From NCBI GenBank assembly GCA_049687015.1, contig JBAVIP010000078.1:51008-115007 (forward strand): DNA of 64,000 bases, given 5' to 3'. A program made the position numbers and the translations under genes. Positions 16,633-25,698 of the stretch are shown in pieces. Source of the DNA: Methylotenera_A sp049687015. GTDB taxonomy: Bacteria > Pseudomonadota > Gammaproteobacteria > Burkholderiales > Methylophilaceae. Position 1 is the first letter of the stretch, and each line of letters opens with the position of its first letter. The notes beneath the pieces were generated by a model. That model saw only the letters and a program-made list of their open reading frames with translations, was not told the origin of the DNA and ran no database searches.

Positions 16633-18529
16633 CTAAGCCTCCTGCAGCAGCATGGGCATCTGCACTCTGCGACAGAGTGCAGTTAAGCGGCCAGCGTACG
16701 TGTCCAATTCTGCCTTGGGTAAACCACACCTGCTGAGATGGCGCTTGTACCAATAATTCAATTTCAGCTGTTGGCACGCTGGAGAAAAGCGCCTGATAGC
16801 GTCCGCCTTCAATTGCGTGAGCCAAACTGCGCCCCTGCCATTGCCCGCCGCGCTGGACGCCCAGAACCACAGCATCCTGAACACCGGTAACGGCCTGTTT
16901 TGCAGCATGTAAACTAAACTCAACCGCCAACACATTGCCCGGCAACGAACGTACCGAAACAAGCTGAGGAATAGGCACAGCAGGCATCAAAGGTTGCGTC
17001 CCAGTTACCACATTAACATTGGCTGTAAAACATGCAGTTACCGCGGGGCGCAGATTACGCACAATGACATCATAACGACCACTGCGCGGCACACGCACTG
17101 TGGCTTGGTACTGGCCAGGGTCGCGTTCATTTAAACTATCATCCAGCACCCGCAATGCGCGCGCTTGTCGCCGATAATTGCTGAAACTGCCAACTGGCGC
17201 CATCATGCCTTCAACATAGCGGTAAATAAATCCATCTGGCGCGTTAGCCAGCAGCATGCCATTACCTTCTGGCGCAGCAATCATTACACTCGCAGCATCA
17301 TTAATAGATTCTGGAGTATCTTGCGGCGCAAGCCGACCCATCGGCACAATCACACTTTGTAATTTTCCCAATTTGGCCTGTGCCAAGTTAATGACATGCA
17401 ATTGCGAGCTGCCTTGACCTCGCACGTAAGCATAACTGCCAGATTGCATGATTTGATCTGGCTTGTTCGTCAGCTTAAGTGCATCAAGCACATGCAGCTC
17501 TGCAAGGTCAACCAAGCTAACATCATTCTTCAGCGGATTAATAACCAGCGCGTAGCGTCCCTTATCGAACAAACTCAGCGCTGTAATACCGCGTGCCAGG
17601 CTCAAATGTGTACTCAAGCGTTTGGTAATTGGGTCAATTAAATCCAGCAAACCGCCATTAGCGCCAATCACCACCAAGCGTTGAGCAGCCACACTCCAGG
17701 CAGCTGCTACCGGCGTATTGCTAACGGCAATGTGAACCGTTGCTTTAAGGCTAGCACGATCAATCAGTGTGACTGTGTTATCTTGAGAATTAGTAACAAA
17801 TAGCCAAGGCGAATCAGCATCCGTCGCAAATGTATGCAAACCATTGCCAACAGTTATGCGCGCCGTTTCCTTATTACTGGCAATATCAATCTGTGCAATT
17901 TTAGGGCGCCCATCCAAGCCGACCCAAGCCCGATTTCCGTCCGGATCAAGCACCAGACGAGTGGGCAAGCTACCCTCACCCATAGGTAATAAAGTCACCA
18001 GCTGGCGTTTAGCGGTATCAATGACTGCCACCATTCCAGCATCACGCAGACTTATGAGTAAGCGTTGCTGGCGCGGTGCATACACCCAATCGTAGCCCGT
18101 GTCAGGCAACTGCACGATAGATTCAAGCTTACTGTTTTTAAGACTCACCAGCGGGTTAATAAAAGCAACAGTGTTGTCCTGATTCAGAGTCACCAGCCGA
18201 TAAGCGTTCATGTCCACATCGGCACGCATACCTAGCGAGGCAATCGATAGTTGGTTCGCCTTATCTTCACACGAAAGTTCATCTGCCACTTGCTCAGAAC
18301 GCCGCGCCACCATCCAGGCCGCTGGCTGCGCACCCCGCAATACGCTGCCGCTCGCAGCATCGCGCAAAGCCAAATTAACTAACGCAGCACCGCTGCTATC
18401 TTGTTGATCAAATAAAAACTCTACTGCCACGCCGCCCTGCTCAAGACGCTGCATTTCCGCAGCCATTACCAACCCGGCGACACAGCTAAATGTCATCAGA
18501 AAACATTGGGATAGGCGCAGAATTCGCAT
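16619..18529 (-). CDS. Secreted YncE-like beta-propeller protein
   Basis: 636 residues with a signal peptide (1-23, ending VMA). Residues about 90-420 contain repeats of the YVTN/cytochrome-d1-like propeller type, for example GMVAVIDTAKRQLVTLLPMG, KIAQIDIASNKETARITVG, NTVTLIDRASLKATVHIAV and LLDLIDPITKRL. No haem-binding CxxCH occurs, so it is not a d1 nitrite reductase. The C-terminal third contains beta-rich segments (for example YQATVRVPRSGRYDVIVRN). It lies 1 base after the 187-residue gene and overlaps the SCO gene by 14 bases. Propellers of this type often act as scaffolds next to periplasmic redox enzymes; the role here is not shown by the sequence. Confidence 0.82.
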   Translation of the reverse strand: MRILRLSQCFLMTFSCVAGLVMAAEMQRLEQGGVAVEFLFDQQDSSGAALVNLALRDAASGSVLRGAQPAAWMVARRSEQVADELSCEDKANQLSIASLGMRADVDMNAYRLVTLNQDNTVAFINPLVSLKNSKLESIVQLPDTGYDWVYAPRQQRLLISLRDAGMVAVIDTAKRQLVTLLPMGEGSLPTRLVLDPDGNRAWVGLDGRPKIAQIDIASNKETARITVGNGLHTFATDADSPWLFVTNSQDNTVTLIDRASLKATVHIAVSNTPVAAAWSVAAQRLVVIGANGGLLDLIDPITKRLSTHLSLARGITALSLFDKGRYALVINPLKNDVSLVDLAELHVLDALKLTNKPDQIMQSGSYAYVRGQGSSQLHVINLAQAKLGKLQSVIVPMGRLAPQDTPESINDAASVMIAAPEGNGMLLANAPDGFIYRYVEGMMAPVGSFSNYRRQARALRVLDDSLNERDPGQYQATVRVPRSGRYDVIVRNLRPAVTACFTANVNVVTGTQPLMPAVPIPQLVSVRSLPGNVLAVEFSLHAAKQAVTGVQDAVVLGVQRGGQWQGRSLAHAIEGGRYQALFSSVPTAEIELLVQAPSQQVWFTQGRIGHVRWPLNCTLSQSADAHAAAGGLDASR

Positions 18530-18530
18530 A

Positions 18531-19094
18531 TCAGGGCAAGATATAAAGTGTATTGATGGCTACTTGCAGGAAGTTCACTCTATCGGTACTTTTTAAATCA
18601 AACCAAGCGCCAGTAATGCCCTTGCCTTGCTTGGCCACAGCTCCCAGAAAGGGCGCGCTACCACGAACCTGGTTTAGCGTGCCACGCGTTTTTGTCTCCC
18701 AGTAATCCCAGTTGCTGGCATCCATATCTACGTGCAACTGGCCGATATAGTCAACATCAAGTGGCCCGACAGCCGATATTTGTGTGCCTACAGCCTGAAT
18801 CGCGGGAGAAAAAGTAAGTCGAATTGAGTAGTTAATCGGGGTCTTATTGGCTCTCAAAACACCGTCACCCTCGGTAAAGTTGAAATCGTATCCACCGATT
18901 TGGCAACAATCTAGATAGACGGCTGGGCCACCAATATCAATCGTTACATCACAAATGTCAGCGTAAGTTCTCAGCGTTACATTGATGCGTCTAGGCAATA
19001 CTATTGGTTGTAGCGGCACCAACCAATCCAATGCAGTGAATCCGCCTAAATCTTCAAAATAACTGCGACTGGTGATTTGCGTAGTTTCACTCAT
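18531..19094 (-). CDS. Protein of unknown family between the copper oxidase and propeller genes
   Basis: 187 residues without recognisable signal peptide or membrane helix. The pattern of alternating hydrophobic residues (RINVTLRTYADICDVTIDI, YSIRLTFSPAIQAVGTQISA) suggests a beta-sandwich. A CC pair occurs in VYLDCCQIGGYDF, with one more Cys in DICDV. It starts in an ATGA overlap with the end of the copper oxidase gene and ends 1 base before the propeller gene, so it is firmly embedded in the operon. I do not recognise the family. Lack of an export signal is odd for a cluster of secreted proteins; it may bind the oxidase before export, or be exported with it. Confidence 0.75.
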   Translation of the reverse strand: MSETTQITSRSYFEDLGGFTALDWLVPLQPIVLPRRINVTLRTYADICDVTIDIGGPAVYLDCCQIGGYDFNFTEGDGVLRANKTPINYSIRLTFSPAIQAVGTQISAVGPLDVDYIGQLHVDMDASNWDYWETKTRGTLNQVRGSAPFLGAVAKQGKGITGAWFDLKSTDRVNFLQVAINTLYILP

Positions 19095-22000
19095 GGCAAC
19101 CTCCCTGAAATATTAGTGTGACTTGTATTTTTATTGCTAATATTTTTTGGTAGTACTCGTAGAATCCCCCAAAGTCCGCCGTCGTACACAAAACTAGCCT
19201 GACTACGCCATAAATAATCCATAGGCACTTCTCCACGCCCACCAGCATGCATCAGTAAATTGGCCGCCATCATCGGACCGACACTGTTATAGCTACCTTG
19301 TACTATCCAACCATCATCAACAGCAGCGGCGTGGCTAGATAGCAAGGCGCTTGAGCCATGATTCCAAGGATAAGGGTTCCAATCATGCCCATGCACCGTA
19401 ATAGCTTGTTGCCGTGTATGACCACCTGGATGCACCACGCGCAGCCTGACTTCACGCCCAGCCCTGGCCACAAATACAGGTGTTTCTGGATCGCATACAT
19501 TTCGGTTATTTTGATCTAAGAATGGAATGCCAGCTTGGCAGCTAAGTTTTTTGGATGCGCCTGCAAAGCCTTCTGCAGCAAGCAGCGCATTCGTATCCGC
19601 AGCAGATACGGGCGTATGTTTGCCATCATTACGCTGAACTTTTGAGCTTAGTACGCCAGCGTAGTCAAGCTCATTGCGTTCTTCAAATTCAATGGAAGAA
19701 TCACCTCCTCGCCGCCCCCACAATGGTTCTGAGCGGTAATTGGCCGCCTTGATACCATAATCATCAGGCTCTTCAGCCCCTTTAAGGTTTGCGACAGCAT
19801 CACCATTGATTTTGGCATCCACTGCGTCTTGCAACACCACTACAAAGTCACGATATTTTTTACCATCTGCGGTACAAATTGTGGCGCTGGTGTCGGTAGC
19901 AACATCAGCCTTCAACTCACGCTCATCGTCTGGTTTGCAACGCCAGCTGCCTTTCGGTCCTATCACTAATGCGCCTATAACACCATGTGCAGGGTGTTTA
20001 ATCACATCGCCAAAGCTAGATAAAGGCAACGCACCAAATTCTATAGGCAAATCTTTCTGCACACCTTTTTTGCTGCCTTTTTCTTCCAACTCATACTTGC
20101 CCGCCCACCACATACTGGCGTTAGACGTGCATTTGTCGTCACGGTCTCCGTTATTGCAAGCCGCAACCAAGTTGCCCTGCGGGCCAGAACCTTGAACGCC
20201 ATCGATTGGTGTGCTGTTAATACCAAAGTTAGCACCATCTGCCGTTAAACTGTGCCTTGCCACCATGGGCGCCGCAAACCCAACACTTGATGACATGCGC
20301 AGCTGGTTGTAGTTAAAACCATCCATAATCATCGACATAAAGTTATCGCTGAAATGTGTTGTAGTCTGCTCACCATGTATTACAGGACCATCTGGCAAAA
20401 CAGCTGGCAAGTGGTTGCGCACCTGCACTTCCATGCAAGCTCCCGCTGGTGCGCGTAGCACCATTGGCTCTATTTTTCGTTGACCGCTTTGCACTTGCTG
20501 CCGCAACATTTGCAGCACATCGGCATTGCTCAGGTTGACGTTAAGATCGCTCACATCTGGACTAAAGTCACCCGGCAAGCGGTTATTACGCACATAAACA
20601 ATCGCGTTTGGGTCACCCAAATTCATCCGCTGATTGTAAGCAATGCCTGTTTGTCCAAGCCTGTCGCAGGTCTCAGTCAGGTCGCAAGCGCGCACTACAC
20701 TAATATCAAAATGCAGTGCTTTCTCAAGCGCAGTATGCTTCTGAGTACCGTCATACCCCGGTAAACAAACATTCGCCGAGTCTACAGGCACTACAGAGTT
20801 AGGTGGGCTCTTTGAAGACCCTGGCACCTTATAGAGCTGCGCCACACCTGACTTAGGCGGTGCATCTTGACCTTTCACCTTGCCATAAGACCGCATGATG
20901 CCCCACATGCCATCCCACAATTGATCTATGGATGAGCCCATATAAAGCTGATCAACTACTGGCGTTGGTTTGGGGCTCACCTTGACGTTAAATTCAAAGT
21001 GTTCAGAAATCCCCAATGGCTGGGCATTAACATAGCCAGAATGAGGATTGTCTGGTTCATGTAGCCAGTTGGTATCAGTCATGGCGAACACATGTTGTGC
21101 TTCTTGTGCGCCTTGGATCAACCGTATCTGCACGCGATCACCTTCGTACACGGGCAAAATAGGCGTTGCTGGGTCACCCATTTGACGCCAAGGTTCCAAT
21201 TGTTTAAGTTTACAGGCCCCAATAGTTTCGCTTGGATATAACGCACAATTAAAATCGCGCCGCCAAGATTCCACATCAGCCATAGCCTCATTTACATTTA
21301 AGCTTTGTTTTTTAACAAAGAGGCTTGTATCTAATAAAGATTTATAAGCCGGCGAAAGTATTGCACCATAAGGCGTAGTGGCCATTTTTAAATCTCGGTC
21401 TTTATGTGACCGGGTACTAAATACGTTTGCCATGTCGCCCGTACAAAGCTCAGGTTTGCTTGGGTCACAATTAGCAGCCTGTGAATAATTAAACCCGCCT
21501 AATACTGGATCTGGCTTGATGTCCACTACACGCAGCGGCACTGGCTCGTTGCGATAATTAATCAGCTGAGTGCCAGGATCTTCCGACGAAATAGCTAACG
21601 GCATGGGCTGGTTGAGTGGTACTTGTCGGCGGCCAAAACGTAAGGCAGAAATATCACGCTGTTCAGGGTTAATCGGCTCTAGCGCGGTATTATAGAGTAT
21701 AGAAAAGTCAGCAAATGCAACCGCGTATTCACGCCGTGTATCATTAGCCGCGAGTTTTTCTGGGCAGCTTGTCTTGGTCGCTGTGGTAGCTTGGTCCAGC
21801 GGATTGGAGTCCTTGCGAGAGCCTTTGTTTGGCCGCCCGTCCAAACAAGCGGGAGCGATAATATTCGCACGCGTGGCAGTTGGGCCGCCGTCTGCACGTA
21901 GTTTAAGTGGTGGACGCAGGTCTTGTGCACCTACAACCTTGTGCGCACGCTTATTGCAACTCTCATCAAAATCGGCAGCTAGATTAGCGCCGCCTAGCAC

Positions 22001-23770
22001 CTTAATGCGCTCACTTTTCCTGGTAGCGTCATCGCTACTACATAACCTATTCCAGTCGAGCGTGCTATCCGCCAAATTGAGCCACACCGAATTGCTTGGC
22101 TCAATTACCAGCGCGGCATACAGCCCATGTTGCTGATGTGAACTAGGGCCGAAATGGTCGTGGGTAAATACCGTGCGCAAGGTATAATCTTTACCATTTT
22201 TGGGGTCAAAAATAGGGTCAGCATACCAGCGCTGTACCGTACGCTGCGCGCCGCAGAATGGATGCTCTTCACCTACTTTGATCCATGCTTTATGATCGGT
22301 AATCGCCTGGGTATTGGCAGGACAGCTTCCTTTTTCTTTGAACTCAATACAGCGCCTAGCTTCGCGGGCCGCTGGCGATTCATCTACAACTGCTGGCATT
22401 GGCGCACACTGCATATTAGAGAACATTGGGTGCGTTTTCAGCGCCAGCAGCTTGTCGGGCGAGGCATTTTGCAGCCGCATGGCTTTGTTATACGCCCACA
22501 CCCGTTCACGTACCTCCTCTGGCGAAAACGTCCCATCCTCATAGTTCCAACCATTGCCAGAGCCATCGGAAGAAGTAACGTCGAACTTGACTAGATGAAT
22601 ATGCTGGCCAACAGTATCTGTTGGAGTGTAAATTTGAAAATCGTCCAAAGCCAGCGCGTTCGGCAGTAAGTTAGAGTGTTTAAAAGTGATGCAATCGCCT
22701 GAATTAGCGCGGAAAAATAGCGGCTCAGGTAAGCGATCCCGATTGTTGGCGTTAATAATATCGCGAGCATCGTCTTCTAGCGTCAAAATACGCGCTTGTG
22801 GGTCAAACCAGCCGTGTCGATTTACTGTCAGCTCAGTCTGAAGTACGCTGGCACGATATTCTCGCTTTGGCGCGCTTGCTGGGCAAGGGTCAGCAAACGG
22901 CGCGCCCGGCTTTGGATCACGTCCATTTACCCAGAATATCGGCTTGTCGGAATGAGCTGTTTGCCCGGCCACAGTGTTGACACGTGCAGTGAGGTAGCCC
23001 TTTCCCTCCTGTGTCCAATCAGGATTTGAAGTGGTTACAGCTGCGGCCTGTGTAAACCCTGGGGCGACCAGTGTGCCGCTGTGAAAAGCCATCGCTTGTT
23101 TCTCTGCGGGCGTACCTTCTTCATTCAATAGACGCGCCGAGCCGAGCGTGTCCCAGCTTTCTGCCAGCATACGCAATGCTTCTGGATTTTGCTCGTAAAC
23201 TCTAGCGGCGTTAATTTGTGCAGTCAAACCGCCTTTGCGTAGCGCTTCTTCTACTACTTCCTGATTCACCAGTTTTTTGTGTGTGACAGGATCTGTGGTT
23301 ACAGCTGCAAGCGTCGTGTTTTTTAACGCAGGATTATCACTCGCAGAACTAGTCAGTACATGCCTAGGCATCCCACCATCGGCATCCATATCCAATGGCG
23401 GTTGCGGTGGGCGGTGGCCAGGCTCGCCAGCCACATAAAACGGATAACCTCTAAATGCTTCAGTCGGCACAGGCGGTAATACAGTACCTGGCAAAGGCAC
23501 AATAGCCGGATTCTCGGTGCCGCCAGCCACTTCTGCATCCGGTAAATTGCGGTTGGTTGCGCCATTCTCGAACACATCGTGTACCCGCCACAGCTCCCAC
23601 ATGCCCTGGGCAAAGTGCGGATAAAGGTGACAATGGAAAATAGAATCGCCTGGTGACAGATTGCGGTTACCCGAGCCACCGTATTCAATTTCATAGCTGA
23701 AGGTCGCGCCTGGTGAAATGGTTTGCGAATCTAGGTAAGTCGAGCCTGGCAGCTCGCATCCATCACCCAC
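19091..23770 (-). CDS. Giant multicopper oxidase, C-terminal part (frame-disrupted)
   Basis: 1559 residues in the frame that continues the preceding ORF. It begins with the end of a cupredoxin domain carrying the type 1/type 3 copper motif HCHLYPHFAQGMW (46-58). Further multicopper-like segments are HIHLVKFDV (390-398), FTHDHFGPSSHQQHGLY (535-551), IHGEQTTTHFSDNF (1131-1144), HPAHGVIGALVIGP (1259-1272) and HGHDWNPYPW (1460-1469), indicating several cupredoxin domains. This size and motif set resembles the MnxG/McoA-type manganese oxidases of Pseudomonas. The GTG at 23770 is only the first usable codon, with no ribosome binding site and no signal peptide. The natural product is a fusion of about 2100 residues with the upstream ORF. 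A direct test of substrate is not possible from sequence. Confidence 0.85.
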   Translation of the reverse strand: MGDGCELPGSTYLDSQTISPGATFSYEIEYGGSGNRNLSPGDSIFHCHLYPHFAQGMWELWRVHDVFENGATNRNLPDAEVAGGTENPAIVPLPGTVLPPVPTEAFRGYPFYVAGEPGHRPPQPPLDMDADGGMPRHVLTSSASDNPALKNTTLAAVTTDPVTHKKLVNQEVVEEALRKGGLTAQINAARVYEQNPEALRMLAESWDTLGSARLLNEEGTPAEKQAMAFHSGTLVAPGFTQAAAVTTSNPDWTQEGKGYLTARVNTVAGQTAHSDKPIFWVNGRDPKPGAPFADPCPASAPKREYRASVLQTELTVNRHGWFDPQARILTLEDDARDIINANNRDRLPEPLFFRANSGDCITFKHSNLLPNALALDDFQIYTPTDTVGQHIHLVKFDVTSSDGSGNGWNYEDGTFSPEEVRERVWAYNKAMRLQNASPDKLLALKTHPMFSNMQCAPMPAVVDESPAAREARRCIEFKEKGSCPANTQAITDHKAWIKVGEEHPFCGAQRTVQRWYADPIFDPKNGKDYTLRTVFTHDHFGPSSHQQHGLYAALVIEPSNSVWLNLADSTLDWNRLCSSDDATRKSERIKVLGGANLAADFDESCNKRAHKVVGAQDLRPPLKLRADGGPTATRANIIAPACLDGRPNKGSRKDSNPLDQATTATKTSCPEKLAANDTRREYAVAFADFSILYNTALEPINPEQRDISALRFGRRQVPLNQPMPLAISSEDPGTQLINYRNEPVPLRVVDIKPDPVLGGFNYSQAANCDPSKPELCTGDMANVFSTRSHKDRDLKMATTPYGAILSPAYKSLLDTSLFVKKQSLNVNEAMADVESWRRDFNCALYPSETIGACKLKQLEPWRQMGDPATPILPVYEGDRVQIRLIQGAQEAQHVFAMTDTNWLHEPDNPHSGYVNAQPLGISEHFEFNVKVSPKPTPVVDQLYMGSSIDQLWDGMWGIMRSYGKVKGQDAPPKSGVAQLYKVPGSSKSPPNSVVPVDSANVCLPGYDGTQKHTALEKALHFDISVVRACDLTETCDRLGQTGIAYNQRMNLGDPNAIVYVRNNRLPGDFSPDVSDLNVNLSNADVLQMLRQQVQSGQRKIEPMVLRAPAGACMEVQVRNHLPAVLPDGPVIHGEQTTTHFSDNFMSMIMDGFNYNQLRMSSSVGFAAPMVARHSLTADGANFGINSTPIDGVQGSGPQGNLVAACNNGDRDDKCTSNASMWWAGKYELEEKGSKKGVQKDLPIEFGALPLSSFGDVIKHPAHGVIGALVIGPKGSWRCKPDDERELKADVATDTSATICTADGKKYRDFVVVLQDAVDAKINGDAVANLKGAEEPDDYGIKAANYRSEPLWGRRGGDSSIEFEERNELDYAGVLSSKVQRNDGKHTPVSAADTNALLAAEGFAGASKKLSCQAGIPFLDQNNRNVCDPETPVFVARAGREVRLRVVHPGGHTRQQAITVHGHDWNPYPWNHGSSALLSSHAAAVDDGWIVQGSYNSVGPMMAANLLMHAGGRGEVPMDYLWRSQASFVYDGGLWGILRVLPKNISNKNTSHTNISGRLP

Positions 23771-25395
23771 TGGTGCGCATGCAGGTGAAACACATGCGTT
23801 TCTTTAGGGCCAGCATGAATATTGCGAAAGCGCACTGGGTCACCTAGATAAGAATGATGCACGTTGGAAGGATCCTCTGGGTACATCGCGCCAATCGGTT
23901 TTTTGCCTTCGGCATCCCAACGTAGCACAAGTGCTGGATCACCATTGGCCCAAGAACTTAGAAAAAACTCCTCGGCGCGGCACTCAGGACAATCCTTCGT
24001 CGGTCCAGTCTTGCGGTTGCGCGCCACTACCATGGCGCCCATACCGCCCACACCATAATTAATGCCCATGCCATCCTTGATGTAATGCAGCGGATTGCTC
24101 TCATCTTCCAGCTCGGCAAATGCCTGCACTGCATGTACCTCGTCATGCATAATGACAGTGAATTCGCGGTAAGCACGTCCGCATGAATTGCCAAATACGT
24201 AGTCTTTGCAAGACTTATTTGGACTGGTCGTGTCATGATGATCAGCAGATTTACCCGTCAGAGCTACCACCGCATTCAAGTCGGAATGCACAATCTCATT
24301 GCCGTCCAATATAGCAAGAATAGGCTTGCCTTTCTGCGACCCACTTTGGTAGCGCGCGCCGTCATAATCCAGGTAGCGATACGGATGCCCAGAAGAAGGT
24401 TGTGTTTTGAGTGCAGCCTGTAAGTCGCTATTAGTAACTTGTGAGCGATACCATTTTGAGCCTTTCGGTTGCACATTCACCGCACCAAACAACCCCGAAC
24501 CAAGCTGACCACCATCGCCCTCGCCACCCACAGTAGCACCGGTAGAATAAGCAAAATAGGTGCCTTCTCGGAAAGCGTACATTCGGTACAAAGCGCTTTG
24601 TCCTGGGTAAATTTGCCCGCCCTGCTGTTCGAGTTTTTCCTTTAGCGCTTGTGGTGTAGCGGGGTTAACTGTCGCTAAATTCAAGCCAACATTGTCGCCA
24701 TCGGTGCCGCACAACCATTCATGATTAGCGGTAGAAAGTGGGCAGGAAGATGGCAAAACAGGCACGACATCCAGCCCATTCACATGAAACGCCGCCGCAC
24801 GCGTATGAGGTAGATCGTTGCTCATTGCGGTAGCTTTAACCAACTCGCGCCCTGTGCTGCCGTTGGCAGGATAAACGACTCCATCTGCATCTTCAAGATG
24901 AGCAGGCACTTTGCCATTATATTGTTCAGGCCCACCGGTACGCTCGTCCGGTACGCCTCGCATGAGCAGATTATGAAACCTTACTTCCAGGCAATCACCC
25001 TCGTTGGCGCGCAATACTAATGGACGCGGACGCTTGTTGTCGCGCAGACGCACGTGTCCAGGTGCAAGGTGGATATTCTCATCAGTCAGCGCCGTGCCAT
25101 CGGGATAACGTGGGTTACTAAGGCCGTTCAGCACTACGTCGCGTTTCAAGGCAAACAACATGCCAGAAGGATTAAAAGCACCGTAACGATTAAGCACCAT
25201 AGCCTGCTCAAGTGCAACCACTTCAGCGCGTAAAATGCGTCCGCATTGCTTAATGGATGACTGATTTTGGTTCGATAAGGCAAGTGTTTGAGATTGAGGA
25301 GGCGCGCCCGTCTGTGTTGATACCCTAGCATTTAGTATCGCTGGCATTAAGAATAGAGCCATACCTAACAACGCAACCTGTCGCCTGGTATTCAT
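23731..25395 (-). CDS. Giant multicopper oxidase, N-terminal part (frame-disrupted)
   Basis: 554 residues, starting with a signal peptide (1-23) and a strong GAGGAG ribosome binding site. Cupredoxin features include LVLRANEGDCLEVRFHN (127-142), FHVNG (203-207), STGATVGGEGDGGQLG (284-299), MHDEVHAVQAF (416-426) and the copper motif HLHAHQW (537-543). Right after this motif the frame ends within 11 codons, while the alternative frame continues with the expected family sequence (STYLDSQTISPG, then HCHLYPH). The break is a -1 shift at 23764-23769 inside TGGGTG; one extra G in the GGG run would restore HAHQWGDGCELPG. Either the gene is a recent pseudogene or the sequence has a homopolymer error. 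First gene of a seven-gene minus-strand operon. Confidence 0.85.
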   Translation of the reverse strand: MNTRRQVALLGMALFLMPAILNARVSTQTGAPPQSQTLALSNQNQSSIKQCGRILRAEVVALEQAMVLNRYGAFNPSGMLFALKRDVVLNGLSNPRYPDGTALTDENIHLAPGHVRLRDNKRPRPLVLRANEGDCLEVRFHNLLMRGVPDERTGGPEQYNGKVPAHLEDADGVVYPANGSTGRELVKATAMSNDLPHTRAAAFHVNGLDVVPVLPSSCPLSTANHEWLCGTDGDNVGLNLATVNPATPQALKEKLEQQGGQIYPGQSALYRMYAFREGTYFAYSTGATVGGEGDGGQLGSGLFGAVNVQPKGSKWYRSQVTNSDLQAALKTQPSSGHPYRYLDYDGARYQSGSQKGKPILAILDGNEIVHSDLNAVVALTGKSADHHDTTSPNKSCKDYVFGNSCGRAYREFTVIMHDEVHAVQAFAELEDESNPLHYIKDGMGINYGVGGMGAMVVARNRKTGPTKDCPECRAEEFFLSSWANGDPALVLRWDAEGKKPIGAMYPEDPSNVHHSYLGDPVRFRNIHAGPKETHVFHLHAHQWVMDASCQARLT

Positions 25396-25459
25396 TTTTA
25401 TTCTCCTCAGGTACTTGCTTTTCTTAAATTACTCTGTAGAACCTTTGCTGATATACAAC

Positions 25460-25505
25460 ATCGTAAAGTTTGTTTTAATGCCAGACAATCCCCAATATGG
25501 GGGAT
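25460..25505 (-). promoter_or_regulatory. Probable promoter with operator dyad for the copper-oxidase operon
   Basis: On the minus strand TTGTCT (25488-25483) and TACGAT (25465-25460) are 17 bases apart, a plausible sigma-70 pair (4/6 matches each). Directly upstream of the -35 is the dyad ATCCCC/GGGGAT around 25488-25505, touching the -35 hexamer, so a regulator could bind there. It is 65-110 bases before the start codon. The rest of the 303-base gap to the GT4 gene shows nothing clear. Confidence 0.45.
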
Positions 25506-25698
25506 ACTAATAACGATTTGTGGATTGGCAAACTTAAAAGGACATGTGAAAGACTAAGCTCTAGCTCGGGTTATATTAAAACTAACAGAGTGGCAGTATT
25601 TTTTGTAGTGCAGGCAACAAGCAACCTTTTTACCAATTACCGCGTGGGCAGAAAATCTACCCACCCTGCCTAGCTTATAAACACTTATCTTTTCCATT

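Noticed and set aside
16619..18529. Propeller protein as a cytochrome cd1 nitrite reductase
   Set aside because: No CxxCH motif and no d1-haem residues were seen. Only the YVTN-like repeats match.
23764..23769. Programmed -1 frameshift in the multicopper oxidase
   Set aside because: No X-XXY-YYZ slippery sequence, SD-like stimulator or obvious pseudoknot is visible. Mutation or sequencing error is simpler.
25466..25490. Sigma-54 promoter upstream of the copper oxidase (TGGCAT)
   Set aside because: TGGCAT is present, but the -12 TTGC is missing at the right distance. A sigma-70 pair fits better.
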